From positions 4,402,001-4,466,000 of the forward strand of contig OY759767.1 of the NCBI GenBank assembly GCA_963662705.2: a DNA stretch of 64,000 bases, in the 5' to 3' direction. Below are positions 22,506 to 31,720 of the stretch, piece by piece. This DNA comes from JAPPHA01 sp963662705. Lineage in GTDB: Bacteria > Pseudomonadota > Alphaproteobacteria > Rhodobacterales > Rhodobacteraceae. Position 1 is the stretch's first letter, and each line of letters starts with the position of its first letter. The position numbers and the translations under genes are program-made. A model generated the notes under the pieces. The model was not told the origin of the DNA. It saw only the letters and a list, made by a program, of their open reading frames with translations, and searched no databases.

Positions 22506-22990
22506 GACGCAGCGATCTTGTTTGCGAAACGAAATCAGGTTGTCCAGTTATTATCGAAATGGAGCCGTTTTGAAAACAACGAGCTGTACCGGCCCGGTAT
22601 CACGACCTCATGTGCGTTCTTGGTCAGCGTCTTCTGTTGCCATCCGTGGGAAATTGCCTTGAACACTTGATCTATTCCGCAACGAGCGCAACATCTGCGC
22701 CCGCCGCCTGGAAACGGCCCAGGTTGCTGTCAATAGGCGTCCAAAATTGACCCACCTTTTCCCGCCTTCTTTTCCCGGTAGCCTTTTCTCGTCGGACATC
22801 GGCGGGCGCGAGATGGCGGGAAGAGGACGACCGGAGCTTCGGGACCCGGCGGATGCGGTTCGATTGCGCAGGTCGTGCCCATTCGCAAATGCGCCAGCCG
22901 GGCGAGTTGTTTCCGTAAAAGGATTTGCCGTACGCGCGGTGTTTGCCGGATTTTGACCTGTCCGATCACAGATGCGTGACTGCTCCCCAC
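22506..22990. other. Intergenic with IS607 3'-end remnant and possible IS end
   Basis: Apart from the tnpB tail at 22664-22730, no gene is seen. The sequence from about 22729 (TGTCAATAGGCGTCC...) looks like the terminus of an unrelated IS, but no partner end was found. Confidence 0.4.
22664..22730 (-). pseudogene. IS607 tnpB 3'-end remnant (second copy)
   Basis: About 67 bases match the last codons and terminus of the tnpB at 19446 with few changes. The stop is TAG instead of TAA. Identity stops at the same base as in the first copy, which defines the element end. The rest of the element is gone. Confidence 0.75.
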
Positions 22991-24415
22991 TCAGCCGTCG
23001 GACGCGTCTCGTAGGAAGTGTTCGATGGCGTTGGCATAGTAGCGCAACATGTCCCGCTCGCCTTCGTTCGCGCGGTACAGCCCCTCCGACTCCGTCACAA
23101 AGTGCCGGAGTGCCAGCATGCGTGTGCCAACAGTGACGGCGTAGTCGCGATCGGCCCGAGGCATGTGCACATAGGCACACCGCTGCTCCAACCTGTCGAT
23201 CAGCGTCTGTGTCCGCCTCTTGATCTCCAGCAGATCGAGCGCCTCACCCTCCGAATCGACGAACACCGACGCCACCAGGGATACGGGCAACACCGGGATC
23301 GCTGCCGCTACCGCTTGCAGCAGCTCGCCGCCGAGCCGCTCCACGGCCGCGTGGCGGGCTTCCGGTCCCAGCGCGCGAAAATCGATCTCGCGGTCTTTCG
23401 TATATTCGCGCATGGAGATCGGCGTCGCAAAGTTCACGCAGGCATAGCCGAAACGGTACCAGCGCCGGCGGGCAACGAGGCTTACGTTGTGGGCAGCGAA
23501 GCGGATCGCGGTGACCAGTACCCGCAACCTGCTGCGCCCGGGGCCGCCGGGAACGGAATGGCGTACAAGCATGCGGTCCTCGAGCACGCGGTCGTAGTTG
23601 ATCCCAACCGGCACAAAGACGACATCGCGGGCGCCCTCCGGATCGAAGGACGAAACCATGTAGCCGATCAGGCCGACCTTGGGCTTGCGCAGGCGGCCGT
23701 CCCTGCTAAGGCCGCCTTCGGGATAGACGGCCTGGACCACGCCGCCGGCGGTCGCCGCCTGCACGTAGCACGCAAGCACCTGACGGTAGAGACGGCTGCC
23801 GGAGCCGCGGCGGACAAAGTAGGCACCGAGCGAGCGCACGAGTGTCCGGAGCGGCCAGACCTGCGCCCACTCGCCGACGGCGTAGCTCAGCGCCGAGCGA
23901 TGCGCCGCCATGTAGGCGACCATCACATAGTCCATGTTGCTGCGGTGGTTCATCACGAAGACAACGCTGGCGCCGGGCTCGATGCGGGCAAGCGCCTCAT
24001 CGTCGGAAAATCCCAACCGTACGCGGTAAAGGAGCTGCACCGTGCGCCGCGCGACATAGTAACCGACGCGGAAATAAGCCCAGGCGTTGAAGGACGGTAC
24101 GATCTCGCGGGCGTAGCGATGCACCTGCCGGCTCAACACTTCGCGCGGGGTACCGGAGGCCTCGGCCTCGGCTTCGATCGCTTCCATTATCTGCGGATCA
24201 TGCCTGAGCCGGTCGATGAGCACGCGGCGCCGGGTCTGCTGGAAGGCAGGGACCTGCAGTTCCAGCCGCACATTGACCTCCTCGATCACGCGGTTGAGGC
24301 GGCGGCGCAGGAACCAGCGCGCCCCGGGCATCAGGATCCGATCCAGCACTGCCCAAAACGCCAGCGCACTGACCACGGCGAAGACCCAAAACGGTAGGGT
24401 GATCAAGCCGGTCAT
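22991..24415 (-). CDS. PlsB-like glycerol-phosphate acyltransferase
   Basis: A 474-residue membrane-associated acyltransferase. One N-terminal hydrophobic helix (residues 4-26) precedes the acyltransferase domain. The catalytic NHRSNMD (His157, Asp162) is the HX4D motif, FVRRGSG (about 200) is block II and YPEGGLSRDG (231-240) is block III. The longer C-terminal region and motif spacing fit glycerol-3-phosphate acyltransferases (PlsB type) better than PlsC. It would acylate the first position of glycerol phosphate in phospholipid synthesis. No neighbours help. It could also be an acyltransferase of unknown acceptor. Confidence 0.8.
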   Translation of the reverse strand: MTGLITLPFWVFAVVSALAFWAVLDRILMPGARWFLRRRLNRVIEEVNVRLELQVPAFQQTRRRVLIDRLRHDPQIMEAIEAEAEASGTPREVLSRQVHRYAREIVPSFNAWAYFRVGYYVARRTVQLLYRVRLGFSDDEALARIEPGASVVFVMNHRSNMDYVMVAYMAAHRSALSYAVGEWAQVWPLRTLVRSLGAYFVRRGSGSRLYRQVLACYVQAATAGGVVQAVYPEGGLSRDGRLRKPKVGLIGYMVSSFDPEGARDVVFVPVGINYDRVLEDRMLVRHSVPGGPGRSRLRVLVTAIRFAAHNVSLVARRRWYRFGYACVNFATPISMREYTKDREIDFRALGPEARHAAVERLGGELLQAVAAAIPVLPVSLVASVFVDSEGEALDLLEIKRRTQTLIDRLEQRCAYVHMPRADRDYAVTVGTRMLALRHFVTESEGLYRANEGERDMLRYYANAIEHFLRDASDG

Positions 24416-24624
24416 GCTCGGCTCCCGTGGGCAAATGTCAGAATTGCGGCGGTGCCGGGCGGACCGCCAGCTCCGATTCGAAGGCGCTTCCCCGGCAATG
24501 GGGTCGATTCAGGCATGGTGCGAATTGACACTCTATCCATTTGGTCTTCGCCTTTCGTCGCATTCACGGTCGATTGTCCGCGCATTCAATGCTGAACACT
24601 GCGAGAATGCATATTCGTCCGGCT

Positions 24625-24998
24625 TGCCTTTGCCGTATTGCGACGTCGAAGACGGTATTGTTGCTGACTCCGAGGTCAAGGGCGATCCGACAGTAACTTT
24701 GTCCGTCGCTGACGGCTTGAAGGACCTTAGGTGCGAGCCTGTCTGGTTTTGGCCGCGCCCTGGCTGGCGACCCAGCTTCTTCTACCGCCCTTTCGCCGAG
24801 GCCAGCTCCGATTTCAAGAATTTGCTGATCAGGTCGCGCTCGAATTGGGCGATCCCCGCCAGCATTGTGGCCATCATCCGGCCATGTGGCGTATCGAGTT
24901 CGAAGGTCATGCCGTTCATTGCGTCTACCGGGGCCTTCCATCCCGCCAACCCGCGCAGCGTGGCGATCAGATCCTGTGTCGACCGCCCCATCGGGAAA
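24625..24998 (-). pseudogene. Serine resolvase remnant (C-terminal part, frameshifted)
   Basis: The first frame reads MGRSTQDLIATLRGLAGW, TFELDTPHGRMMATMLAGIA and QFERDLISKFLKSEL, the middle and long helix of a Tn3-type resolvase. A shift near 24785 moves to a second frame with LAPKVLQAVSDGQSYCRIA, the C-terminal helix-turn-helix. The catalytic N-terminus is missing. Confidence 0.7.
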
Positions 24999-25042
24999 GC
25001 TCGGAAAGAGGTATGAACAACTGTCTTTCGGTTAAAAAAACA

Positions 25043-25245
25043 GTTGCCTCCAAATTTGGATGCTTGCGGAAGGCGATTGAAATGCAGCTCAGCAAGGTCG
25101 AACTGGCGAACCGTTTCACCCGCACCGTCGCCGTCTGCAATCCCCGCGAGTTCACCCAGGCCGAGAAGGAAGAGCAGGAAATCGCCGAAGCCTGCAACCG
25201 GCTGATCAGGAACAGCATCATCTGCTGGAACTATCTCGGCCCCGC
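25043..25245 (+). pseudogene. Tn3-family transposase C-terminal remnant
   Basis: About 68 residues (MQLSKVELANRFTRTVAVCN, then EEQEIAEACNRLIRNSIICW) match the C-terminal region of Tn3-family transposases. With the oppositely oriented resolvase scrap just to the left it forms the relic of a Tn3-type transposon different from the one at 35.2 kb. Confidence 0.55.
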
Positions 25246-25283
25246 ACGGCAACTCGAACGGTCGCCTGACCCTGAATCGAGAG

Positions 25284-25321
25284 GTGACTGCACCCCGTCC
25301 TTCGGGGCGGGGAACAGTCAC
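25284..25321. repeat. Long hairpin
   Basis: Outer arms GTGACTG and CAGTCAC enclose a GC-rich inner stem (CCCCG, then CGGGG). It could be an IS-end structure or a terminator, but no T-run follows. Confidence 0.4.
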
Positions 25322-25342
25322 GCAGAGGAACCCAGAGACGGC

Positions 25343-25491
25343 CGACGCCGGAACTCGCCCGGGCATGCCGCAGGGCCGGCCTCGGATGGGTGTCGTGCGT
25401 GCCGACGATCACCTCGGCAAACTTGTGGGGCGGCGCGCGCATCCTGGCAGGTCGCCCGACGGGTTTCCTCGCGTCTGGCCTGTGCCGTCAT
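25343..25491 (-). pseudogene. Uma2-family nuclease, copy 2, N-terminal scrap
   Basis: ATG 25491 starts MTAQARREETRRATCQDA. A frameshift then leads to APPHKFAEVIVGTHDTHPRP and RHARASSGVG, matching the first 50 residues of the other Uma2 copies. The catalytic region is lost. Between it and the next Uma2 copy lies a 20-30 base scrap of the integrase 3' end, so two cassettes were once in tandem. Confidence 0.7.
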
Positions 25492-25535
25492 GGTTCCTGT
25501 TTCTCCCGTTGCCCCAAAATGCCGATCCGCTTGTT

Positions 25536-26144
25536 TCACGCGCCGTCATCCTCCTTTCCCGCACCTGCGATCACCTCGGGCCAGAGAGCGTCGAGCGGAA
25601 AGGAAATGGCGTCAAAGGGAGGAAGCGAGACCGGCGCGTCATCGGCGAGCGTCGCCAGAAGCAGCCATTGCCCCTCGCGCAATGCGAAAGACTCAAGCGT
25701 CCGTGCGTCGGGATCGACGAACCAGAGATGGCGGACGCCCTCGCGGGCATAGAGCGCCCGCTTCTCGTTCAGGTCCAGCCGCCGCTCCGAGGGCGAGAGC
25801 ACCTCGCAGACCCAGTCCGGCGCGATCGTGCAATACGCCGCGTCCCGATATTCAGGCATCGTCTTGCGCCGCCAGCCGGCGAGATCCGGCACCACGATGT
25901 CTTCACCCAGGTGGAGTTCAGGCTCGTCGATGATCCACCAGCCACCGGGACCGTCATCACCGAAATCAAATGGCGGTGCGACCTTGGCCCCGATCACCGA
26001 GCTTGCCCGCGCATGCCGCATGGCCGGCCTCGGATGGGTATGAAGTGTGCCTGAAATCACCTCGGCGACCATGTGGGGCGGTGCGTCGAGCACGTCCTGA
26101 TAGGTCGCCTGTTTGATTTCCCTGCGACTGGCCTGTGCAGTCAT
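25536..26144 (-). CDS. Uma2-family nuclease, copy 3 (intact)
   Basis: A 202-residue Uma2 (DUF820) protein with the full PD-(D/E)XK-type core: LGEDIVVPDLAGW, VCEVLSPSERRLDLNEKRAL and LWFVDPDARTLE. Start ATG 26144 matches the MTAQ start of all copies. It follows an integrase remnant at the usual short spacing. Uma2 proteins are thought to be DNA nucleases, and the biological role of the family is unknown. The reading frame is intact although its integrase partner is dead. Confidence 0.8.
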   Translation of the reverse strand: MTAQASRREIKQATYQDVLDAPPHMVAEVISGTLHTHPRPAMRHARASSVIGAKVAPPFDFGDDGPGGWWIIDEPELHLGEDIVVPDLAGWRRKTMPEYRDAAYCTIAPDWVCEVLSPSERRLDLNEKRALYAREGVRHLWFVDPDARTLESFALREGQWLLLATLADDAPVSLPPFDAISFPLDALWPEVIAGAGKEDDGA

Positions 26145-26172
26145 GATCCTCGTTCTTCCCCCTGCCCCATTG

Positions 26173-26562
26173 AATGCCGATCCGCTCGACTTCATCAAGT
26201 GAAACATGCTCACCGCGGCGGTCATGGAGACGCCTCGTCTCCGTGCGGGCGTGCCCGGCCAGGTACTGCGCCATCTCGACGCGTGCATCGGGATGCTCCA
26301 GGTATGCAATTATTCCGGTCGCCCGGAGACTGTGACAGCCGATGTATCCCGAGCTGATGACGCCCTCGTCACCTGCACGAATGGCCCGACGCTCGACCGC
26401 TTCCCGTGAGCGGTGGCGGTTCCACCCGCGGCCCGACAGCGTGACGGAGCCCTTGCGGCGGCTGTCCACCGCACGAAACGGGGGCGTCACGCGCGGACCG
26501 CGGTCCATGGGCCCTCCCGCTGCCATGTGGTCCCGGAGGTTCTGTTCCAGGCGGTGGTGGCG
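26173..26562 (-). pseudogene. Tyrosine recombinase C-terminal remnant, cassette copy 2
   Basis: About 130 residues align with the C-terminal third of the integrase at 43364 (HHRLEQNLRDHMAAGG, CHSLRATG, LAGHARTE). The nucleophile Tyr has become His (RRLHDRR) and the TAA stop has become CAA, so the frame reads on into the Uma2 gene out of frame. The N-terminal two thirds are missing. Confidence 0.8.
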
Positions 26563-26780
26563 CGTACAGCGCGACAATCAAGGCGGCAGTCCGTATTCAG
26601 GATAGACGCCAAGCACGAATGCTACCGGAACCAACCCGAACGGGTTGCGCAGAAGAAAGACTCGCCGCATGAAATGAACGCTGTGAGTGGTGAATCCAGT
26701 TCTTCCACGCCCGCTAGTCCACATGCGCCGAAACCGGCTCCGATGCATTCCCAAAGACCGCAAGTAAGGAAACACGAACG

Positions 26781-28181
26781 ATGAAGATATTCTTTCCGAA
26801 ACCTCCCTGGAAATTCCAGGCTGTCCGTGTCGCCATGCAAGCCGCCCTGATATTGACAGGCCTGATGATGATTCAGATTCCAACTATGGGCCGCACACAG
26901 GTTACGGCCAACGATGCAGACGAAACAGGACGCGGCAACCCAACGCCATGGGCCGACATTGCCGGTCAGAGCGTCCTTGAACTGGGCCTTTGGCAATGGA
27001 TCACGCTCGCGGCATTGGTTGCACTCGCCTGGTTCATCAGCGTCCTCATCATAAAGACCGCCTTTCGTATCCTGCTGTCCATCGCAAGGCACAGCAAGAC
27101 ATCCTGGAACACGGCCTTGTTCGACCGGCTCCGCGTACCGGCCCGCCTGGCGACCACGGTCGCTCTTTTCTATGGTGGAGCTTTTGCACTGCAGCTGCCG
27201 GACCATGCCGATGCCGTGGTTTCCGTGGTTTGCAAGGTCCTGATCGTCGTTTCCATCGCATGGCTCCTTGCCCGCCTTGTGGACCTGTTTTCGAGCTACG
27301 TGGAAAGCAGGCTGACAGCCAGCGGAAATACCGCGACCATTACCCTTCTCCCTCTGGGCCGCCGGACCGCCAAGGTGTTCATAGGCATTCTGGCGGCACT
27401 GAGCGTGTTGCAGAATCTCGGGTTCAACATCGGGGGCCTTCTGGCCGGTCTCGGGATCGGAGGGCTCGCGGTCGCACTCGCGGCGCAGAAGACGCTCGAA
27501 AACCTGTTCGGCGGATTTGTGCTCGTGGCTGATCGTCCTGTCCGCATCGGCGACTTCTGCCGTGCCGGAGAGCATCTGGGAACGATCGAGGATATCGGAA
27601 TTCGCTCTTCCCGGATCCGGACCCTCGACCGTACCCTCGTGTGCGTTCCCAATGCCGAACTCTCGACCGTGCGGATCGAAAACTACGGTGTCCGTGACAA
27701 GATGCGCCTCTATACCGTTCTCCAGTTAGGATACGACTCCTCCCCGGATCAGATGCGCTACCTGCTCGTCGAGCTTCGAAGCATGCTTTATGCGCATCCG
27801 AAGACCCTTCCGGATCCGTGCCGGGTGCGGTTCATCAATTTTGGCGCGCATTCACTCGACATCGAGATCTTTGTCTTCATCGAGACAGCGGACTGGAACG
27901 AGTTCACCGGGATTCGGGAGGACATCTACCTGCGCATTCTCGACATTGTTGCCGAGAGCGGCGCCTACTTCGCCTATCCGTCGCAGACTCTCTATCTTGG
28001 ACGCGACGGGGGCCGGGACGCGGAGCGTACGGCCTCAGCCGAGGCTGCTGTGGGTCGATGGCGCGCCGAAGGGACCCTTCCGATACCAGAGTTTCCTGAA
28101 TCCAGGATCTTGGAAATAGCCGGGACCCTGGATTATCCTGTGCAAGGGTCCTCTTTCGGGAATCGTGCTACCGCCACGTGA
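26781..28181 (+). CDS. Mechanosensitive ion channel, MscS family
   Basis: A 466-residue inner-membrane protein. A hydrophobic N-terminal helix (residues 14-36, possibly a signal anchor) is followed by helices at about 73-95, 119-137 and 150-170. The pore helix region GGLLAGLGIGGLAVALAAQK (about 213-232) runs into FGGFVLVADRPVRIGDF, the MscS core and start of the beta domain. The C-terminal alpha-beta domain is complete. It would open under membrane tension on osmotic downshock. Longer than E. coli MscS, it fits the mid-size MscS group. Confidence 0.9.
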   Translation: MKIFFPKPPWKFQAVRVAMQAALILTGLMMIQIPTMGRTQVTANDADETGRGNPTPWADIAGQSVLELGLWQWITLAALVALAWFISVLIIKTAFRILLSIARHSKTSWNTALFDRLRVPARLATTVALFYGGAFALQLPDHADAVVSVVCKVLIVVSIAWLLARLVDLFSSYVESRLTASGNTATITLLPLGRRTAKVFIGILAALSVLQNLGFNIGGLLAGLGIGGLAVALAAQKTLENLFGGFVLVADRPVRIGDFCRAGEHLGTIEDIGIRSSRIRTLDRTLVCVPNAELSTVRIENYGVRDKMRLYTVLQLGYDSSPDQMRYLLVELRSMLYAHPKTLPDPCRVRFINFGAHSLDIEIFVFIETADWNEFTGIREDIYLRILDIVAESGAYFAYPSQTLYLGRDGGRDAERTASAEAAVGRWRAEGTLPIPEFPESRILEIAGTLDYPVQGSSFGNRATAT

Positions 28182-28492
28182 GGGTTCATCTTCGGAACCA
28201 CCAAAATACCGGGGATCACATGGTGGCATTGTCGAGCGGGTGATTCCTTTAGCCGTGCCGGAGCAACCTGAATCGCGGCTGAGGATCACGAGAAGTGCCT
28301 TTCTGCAGCGCACCGGCCCCTTGGATGCCAGTGGTTCGACATGCTGCAGGGGCACCAAGAACCTGGAGAGCAATCTGCGCTTTTTTGAGGTAATTTCCCT
28401 GCCCATCGGATACACCTTTTGTCGAGGCAACACCGGCACCCGCCGCCTGTGTCGCGCAACCGGGCGCGCCAACATTCAGGGGAAATGACGCG
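28182..28492. other. Intergenic, no feature recognised
   Basis: No gene or clear terminator was recognised between the channel gene and the SDR gene. Confidence 0.45.
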
Positions 28493-29260
28493 ATGATACT
28501 GGCTTCGAAGACCGCCCTCGTGACAGGTGCAAGCCGCGGCATCGGCGAGGCGACGGCGCGCGCGCTCGATGCAGCGGGCGCCAGGGTCGTCCTGACGGCG
28601 CAGACGGTGAAGGATCTCGAACGAGTCGCCGCCGACCTCGGCAATGATCCGCTCGTCGTTCCCCATGGCCTCGCCGAGACGGGTGCAGGGACGCAGCTCG
28701 CCGAGACCGTCCTGTCCGAGACCGGCGGGGTGGATGTATTGGTCAACAATGCCGGTTTCGCGATCAGGGGCAAGCCGGAAGAACTCACCGAGGCGGAACT
28801 GGACAGGATCTTCGCGGTGAATTTCCGCTCGCAACTCATGCTTGCGATCGGGCTCGGCCCGGCGATGATCGAACGAGGCGGTGGTTCGATCGTGAATGTT
28901 TCTTCCGTGGCCAGCCTGAGAGGACCCGTCGGGAGATTGGCTTATGCAGCGACAAAGGGGGCAATCGACGCCATGACACGGGCACTTGCCGCTGACTGGG
29001 GGCCGAAGGGCATTCGGGTCAATGGCGTCAATCCGGGAATCGTGAAGACGGCGATGCTGGAATCGCGGCAGAAAGACATGACGGGCGTAGAGGATGCATT
29101 GGCGGCGCGGGTCGCGCTCGGCCGGCTGGGACGTCCGCAGAACGTTGCGGATGTCATCGTGTTCCTGGCTTCGGACGCCGCGAGTTACATCAACGGTGAG
29201 TCCATAACGATTGACGGCGGCATGACGCATGTGATGACGGAACTCAAGGGAATCAGGTGA
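28493..29260 (+). CDS. SDR-family oxidoreductase
   Basis: A 255-residue classical short-chain dehydrogenase/reductase. The cofactor motif is TGASRGIG (residues 11-18), the NNAG motif is near residue 85, and the catalytic Ser-Tyr-Lys is in NVSSVASLRG and AYAATKGA. The C-terminal PGIVKTAM and INGESITIDGG are standard. It would use NAD(P)H to oxidise or reduce a small alcohol or ketone, but the substrate cannot be told. It stands alone. Confidence 0.88.
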   Translation: MILASKTALVTGASRGIGEATARALDAAGARVVLTAQTVKDLERVAADLGNDPLVVPHGLAETGAGTQLAETVLSETGGVDVLVNNAGFAIRGKPEELTEAELDRIFAVNFRSQLMLAIGLGPAMIERGGGSIVNVSSVASLRGPVGRLAYAATKGAIDAMTRALAADWGPKGIRVNGVNPGIVKTAMLESRQKDMTGVEDALAARVALGRLGRPQNVADVIVFLASDAASYINGESITIDGGMTHVMTELKGIR

Positions 29261-29521
29261 CCCGAGCCTCCAGGTTCGGCTGAAATGCTTGAATGGCGAT
29301 GTTCCTTGGGATGCGTGTTCGGGTCGGCGCCTGGTGACATCGCGCCCTCATGGCCTCAATCCGGAATCCGGTGTTCCCGGAGAAAATCTTCAATGCCGGC
29401 CTCCCACGAATCGCCGGATTTCCGCACAGGAAGTGAAACCGCTGCCGGGTCCGGGTGACCTGGCTTGCCGGATCCATGACCGACTCAGGCGGCCACGGCC
29501 CATACCGTTATCGGTCCTCGC

Positions 29522-31720
29522 TCAAGTCTTGACTGTGCTCGAGGCGTTGGCCGTCAGGATATACTCGTACAGGCTCAGGATAAGATCGGGTTCCTTCTTC
29601 CCGAGGCGTTCTCGTGCGGCCGGGGCCAGAAGGAGCGTTCGGCATTTTGCGTCGGCAATCGTGGCGGTCGCGGCGGCACCGGACTGAAAGGCGCCAAGGG
29701 GTTCGATCACATCGCCGGGAGAGAACTGAAAAATCCGGGTGCCGGAAGGATCCAATTGAGATGCCCGGCCTTCCGTCAACAATTGGAGGCCTTCACGTGG
29801 CGCGTCGAGCGCGACAATCGCCTCGCCTGGCCGATAGGTCCGGGCTTCCGACCACGTCCCGAGTTCGTCAACCAGTTTTTCAAACCTTGCCTGTCGATCC
29901 AAATGGCGTTCAAGGTCATCCACGACGCTGTCCAGCAGCCGGCGGCGCATGACGTCCTCACGGCGAAGCTCGGACCTCCATTCGCCAATGATAATGTCCT
30001 CGCATCGTTCGAGGGCATGGTCTTCGTCGTTCTCGATTGCCAGTCTTTCGCCGACGTTTGCCGGGAGTTCCGCCCGGAGCGTTTCCTCGAAACGGTCGGG
30101 TGCCTTGAAAATGACGACTTTCACGCCTTCGGCGTCCGCAGACCGGATGAACCGGACGATCGCATTGACCGCGGAGAAATCGAACCCGGAGACATTCTCG
30201 AAACCCAGGAGGATGCAGTTCGGCGCAGGATCGATTTTCAGCGACTGCCGAAGCCGGTCCGCCAGCCTGTAGGCAATTCCAAAAAACAGGTAGCCGCGCA
30301 ACTGGTAGGCTTGGGCACGGTGACCTTCGGCCAAAAGTATGGCACGGTCCGGCACGGCGCGCGTCTTCCTGCTTTGCCTGTCGCGCAAGGTGAACCGGGA
30401 TTCAACGGCATCCGTCCTGCCCAGGCTGATCACGAAAATCACTCCAGTGACCAGCATTCCGATTCCGATCCCTTCGAGGAACCCGAGGGTGACGATCGTC
30501 ACGAATACGACCACGATGATCAGGTAGTCGCTGATCACGAGTTTCCGAAAACTCCTGATCAGCCATTCGTCCAGCATTTGCAATCCCAGGAAAAAAAGGA
30601 CGCCGCCAATCAACGGAACGGGGAAAAGGGTCAGGAGCACGTCACCAACCAGCAGGACTGAACCAAGTGTGACGGCGGTTACGAGGCCCGTCAGTCGCGT
30701 CATGGCGCCGAACAGCGTGTTTCGAATGCTGGTAAGCGCGATCAGGCAACCCGGTGGCGCACCGCCGAGGCCGGTGAGAACATTGGCCCAGCCGGCAGAC
30801 AGGAACTCCTTGTTCCAGTCGAGATCACAGTTTGCGGCAAGCTCGATTCCGACGAGATTCATGACCACGCAGATCAGGGTAACGGTCGCCAGAATCAGGA
30901 GGTTCGGTATTTGCCCCGCGACGCCAGACCAGTCGACATACGAAAGGTCCGAGAGGCCAAACGGAGGCCAGAGCCCGCCGTGGGCCGTGCCGGAAAACAG
31001 GAGTCCGGCCTCCCGCGCCTCGTCTCCGGATATTCCCAGGACAGCCAGGCCGACATGGTATGCAATGGAAGCGATTGCGAAAGTCGCCGGAAAGATGAGA
31101 AATCCTTTCACGAGCTTTATCGTGACGAAGAGTCCAAGAGCAAAGCCGATCCCGACGACGATGTGGGGGAAGGCACCTGGTTCGGGAATCGTCGGGAAGC
31201 CGGCTTGCGTCCAGGAAATCCCCAGGAGGTCAAGCGCGATCAGGCATGCCAACCCCCCTGTTCCGGCGATGAATCCCCCCGAAACGGGGTAAGGAATGAA
31301 GCGAAGGAAATTCGCCAGTCGGAATTGTCCGATCACGAGGAAGCACAGACCCGTTGCCGCGGTGCCGATCAATGCCACGGTCACGGCTGTCATGAAGAGC
31401 GGCATGCCTTCCAGGTCGATCGTGCCCGCGATGACCACGAGCATCATCACGGTTGGTGCCGGCGCACCCGCCATGGCGCCCGGAAGCCCGCTCGTCAGCG
31501 CGACCACCGCCCCGATGACGCAATAACTGAATAGAACGATTCCGGCGCCCACCGTGAAAAATGGCGACAGGGGACCGGAAAAAATGGCTGCGGCCATGGA
31601 TGTGCTGAAGACAAGGATGATCACCGCGGACATCGAGCCGCAAAACAGCGCCGGTACGGCCTTGTTCGAATTCACGTCCTGGCCAAGTTCCCTGCCGAGC
31701 GAGATCAGTGTCCCAAACAT
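29522..31720 (-). CDS. SulP anion transporter with STAS and CRP-like C-terminal domains
   Basis: A 732-residue three-part protein. Residues about 15-415 form the SulP membrane domain (many TM helices, e.g. VTVALIGTAATGLCFLVIG and FLGLQMLDEWLIRSF). Residues about 455-560 are a STAS domain (LGFENVSGFDFSAVNAIVRF). Residues about 610-720 resemble a cyclic-nucleotide-binding beta roll (YRPGEAIVALD, RIFQFSPGDVIEPLGAFQSG). It would move sulfate, bicarbonate or a dicarboxylate, possibly gated by a nucleotide. The start ATG overlaps the stop of the TRAP permease gene by one base (TGATG), so the two are coupled. Confidence 0.88.
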   Translation of the reverse strand: MFGTLISLGRELGQDVNSNKAVPALFCGSMSAVIILVFSTSMAAAIFSGPLSPFFTVGAGIVLFSYCVIGAVVALTSGLPGAMAGAPAPTVMMLVVIAGTIDLEGMPLFMTAVTVALIGTAATGLCFLVIGQFRLANFLRFIPYPVSGGFIAGTGGLACLIALDLLGISWTQAGFPTIPEPGAFPHIVVGIGFALGLFVTIKLVKGFLIFPATFAIASIAYHVGLAVLGISGDEAREAGLLFSGTAHGGLWPPFGLSDLSYVDWSGVAGQIPNLLILATVTLICVVMNLVGIELAANCDLDWNKEFLSAGWANVLTGLGGAPPGCLIALTSIRNTLFGAMTRLTGLVTAVTLGSVLLVGDVLLTLFPVPLIGGVLFFLGLQMLDEWLIRSFRKLVISDYLIIVVVFVTIVTLGFLEGIGIGMLVTGVIFVISLGRTDAVESRFTLRDRQSRKTRAVPDRAILLAEGHRAQAYQLRGYLFFGIAYRLADRLRQSLKIDPAPNCILLGFENVSGFDFSAVNAIVRFIRSADAEGVKVVIFKAPDRFEETLRAELPANVGERLAIENDEDHALERCEDIIIGEWRSELRREDVMRRRLLDSVVDDLERHLDRQARFEKLVDELGTWSEARTYRPGEAIVALDAPREGLQLLTEGRASQLDPSGTRIFQFSPGDVIEPLGAFQSGAAATATIADAKCRTLLLAPAARERLGKKEPDLILSLYEYILTANASSTVKT

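Noticed and set aside
22729..22770. A possible IS terminus (TGTCAATAGGCGTCC)
   Set aside because: No partner end, target duplication or transposase could be linked to it.
23018..24397. A 459-codon plus-strand frame opposite the PlsB-like gene
   Set aside because: His/Arg-rich antisense shadow. The acyltransferase motifs lie on the minus strand.
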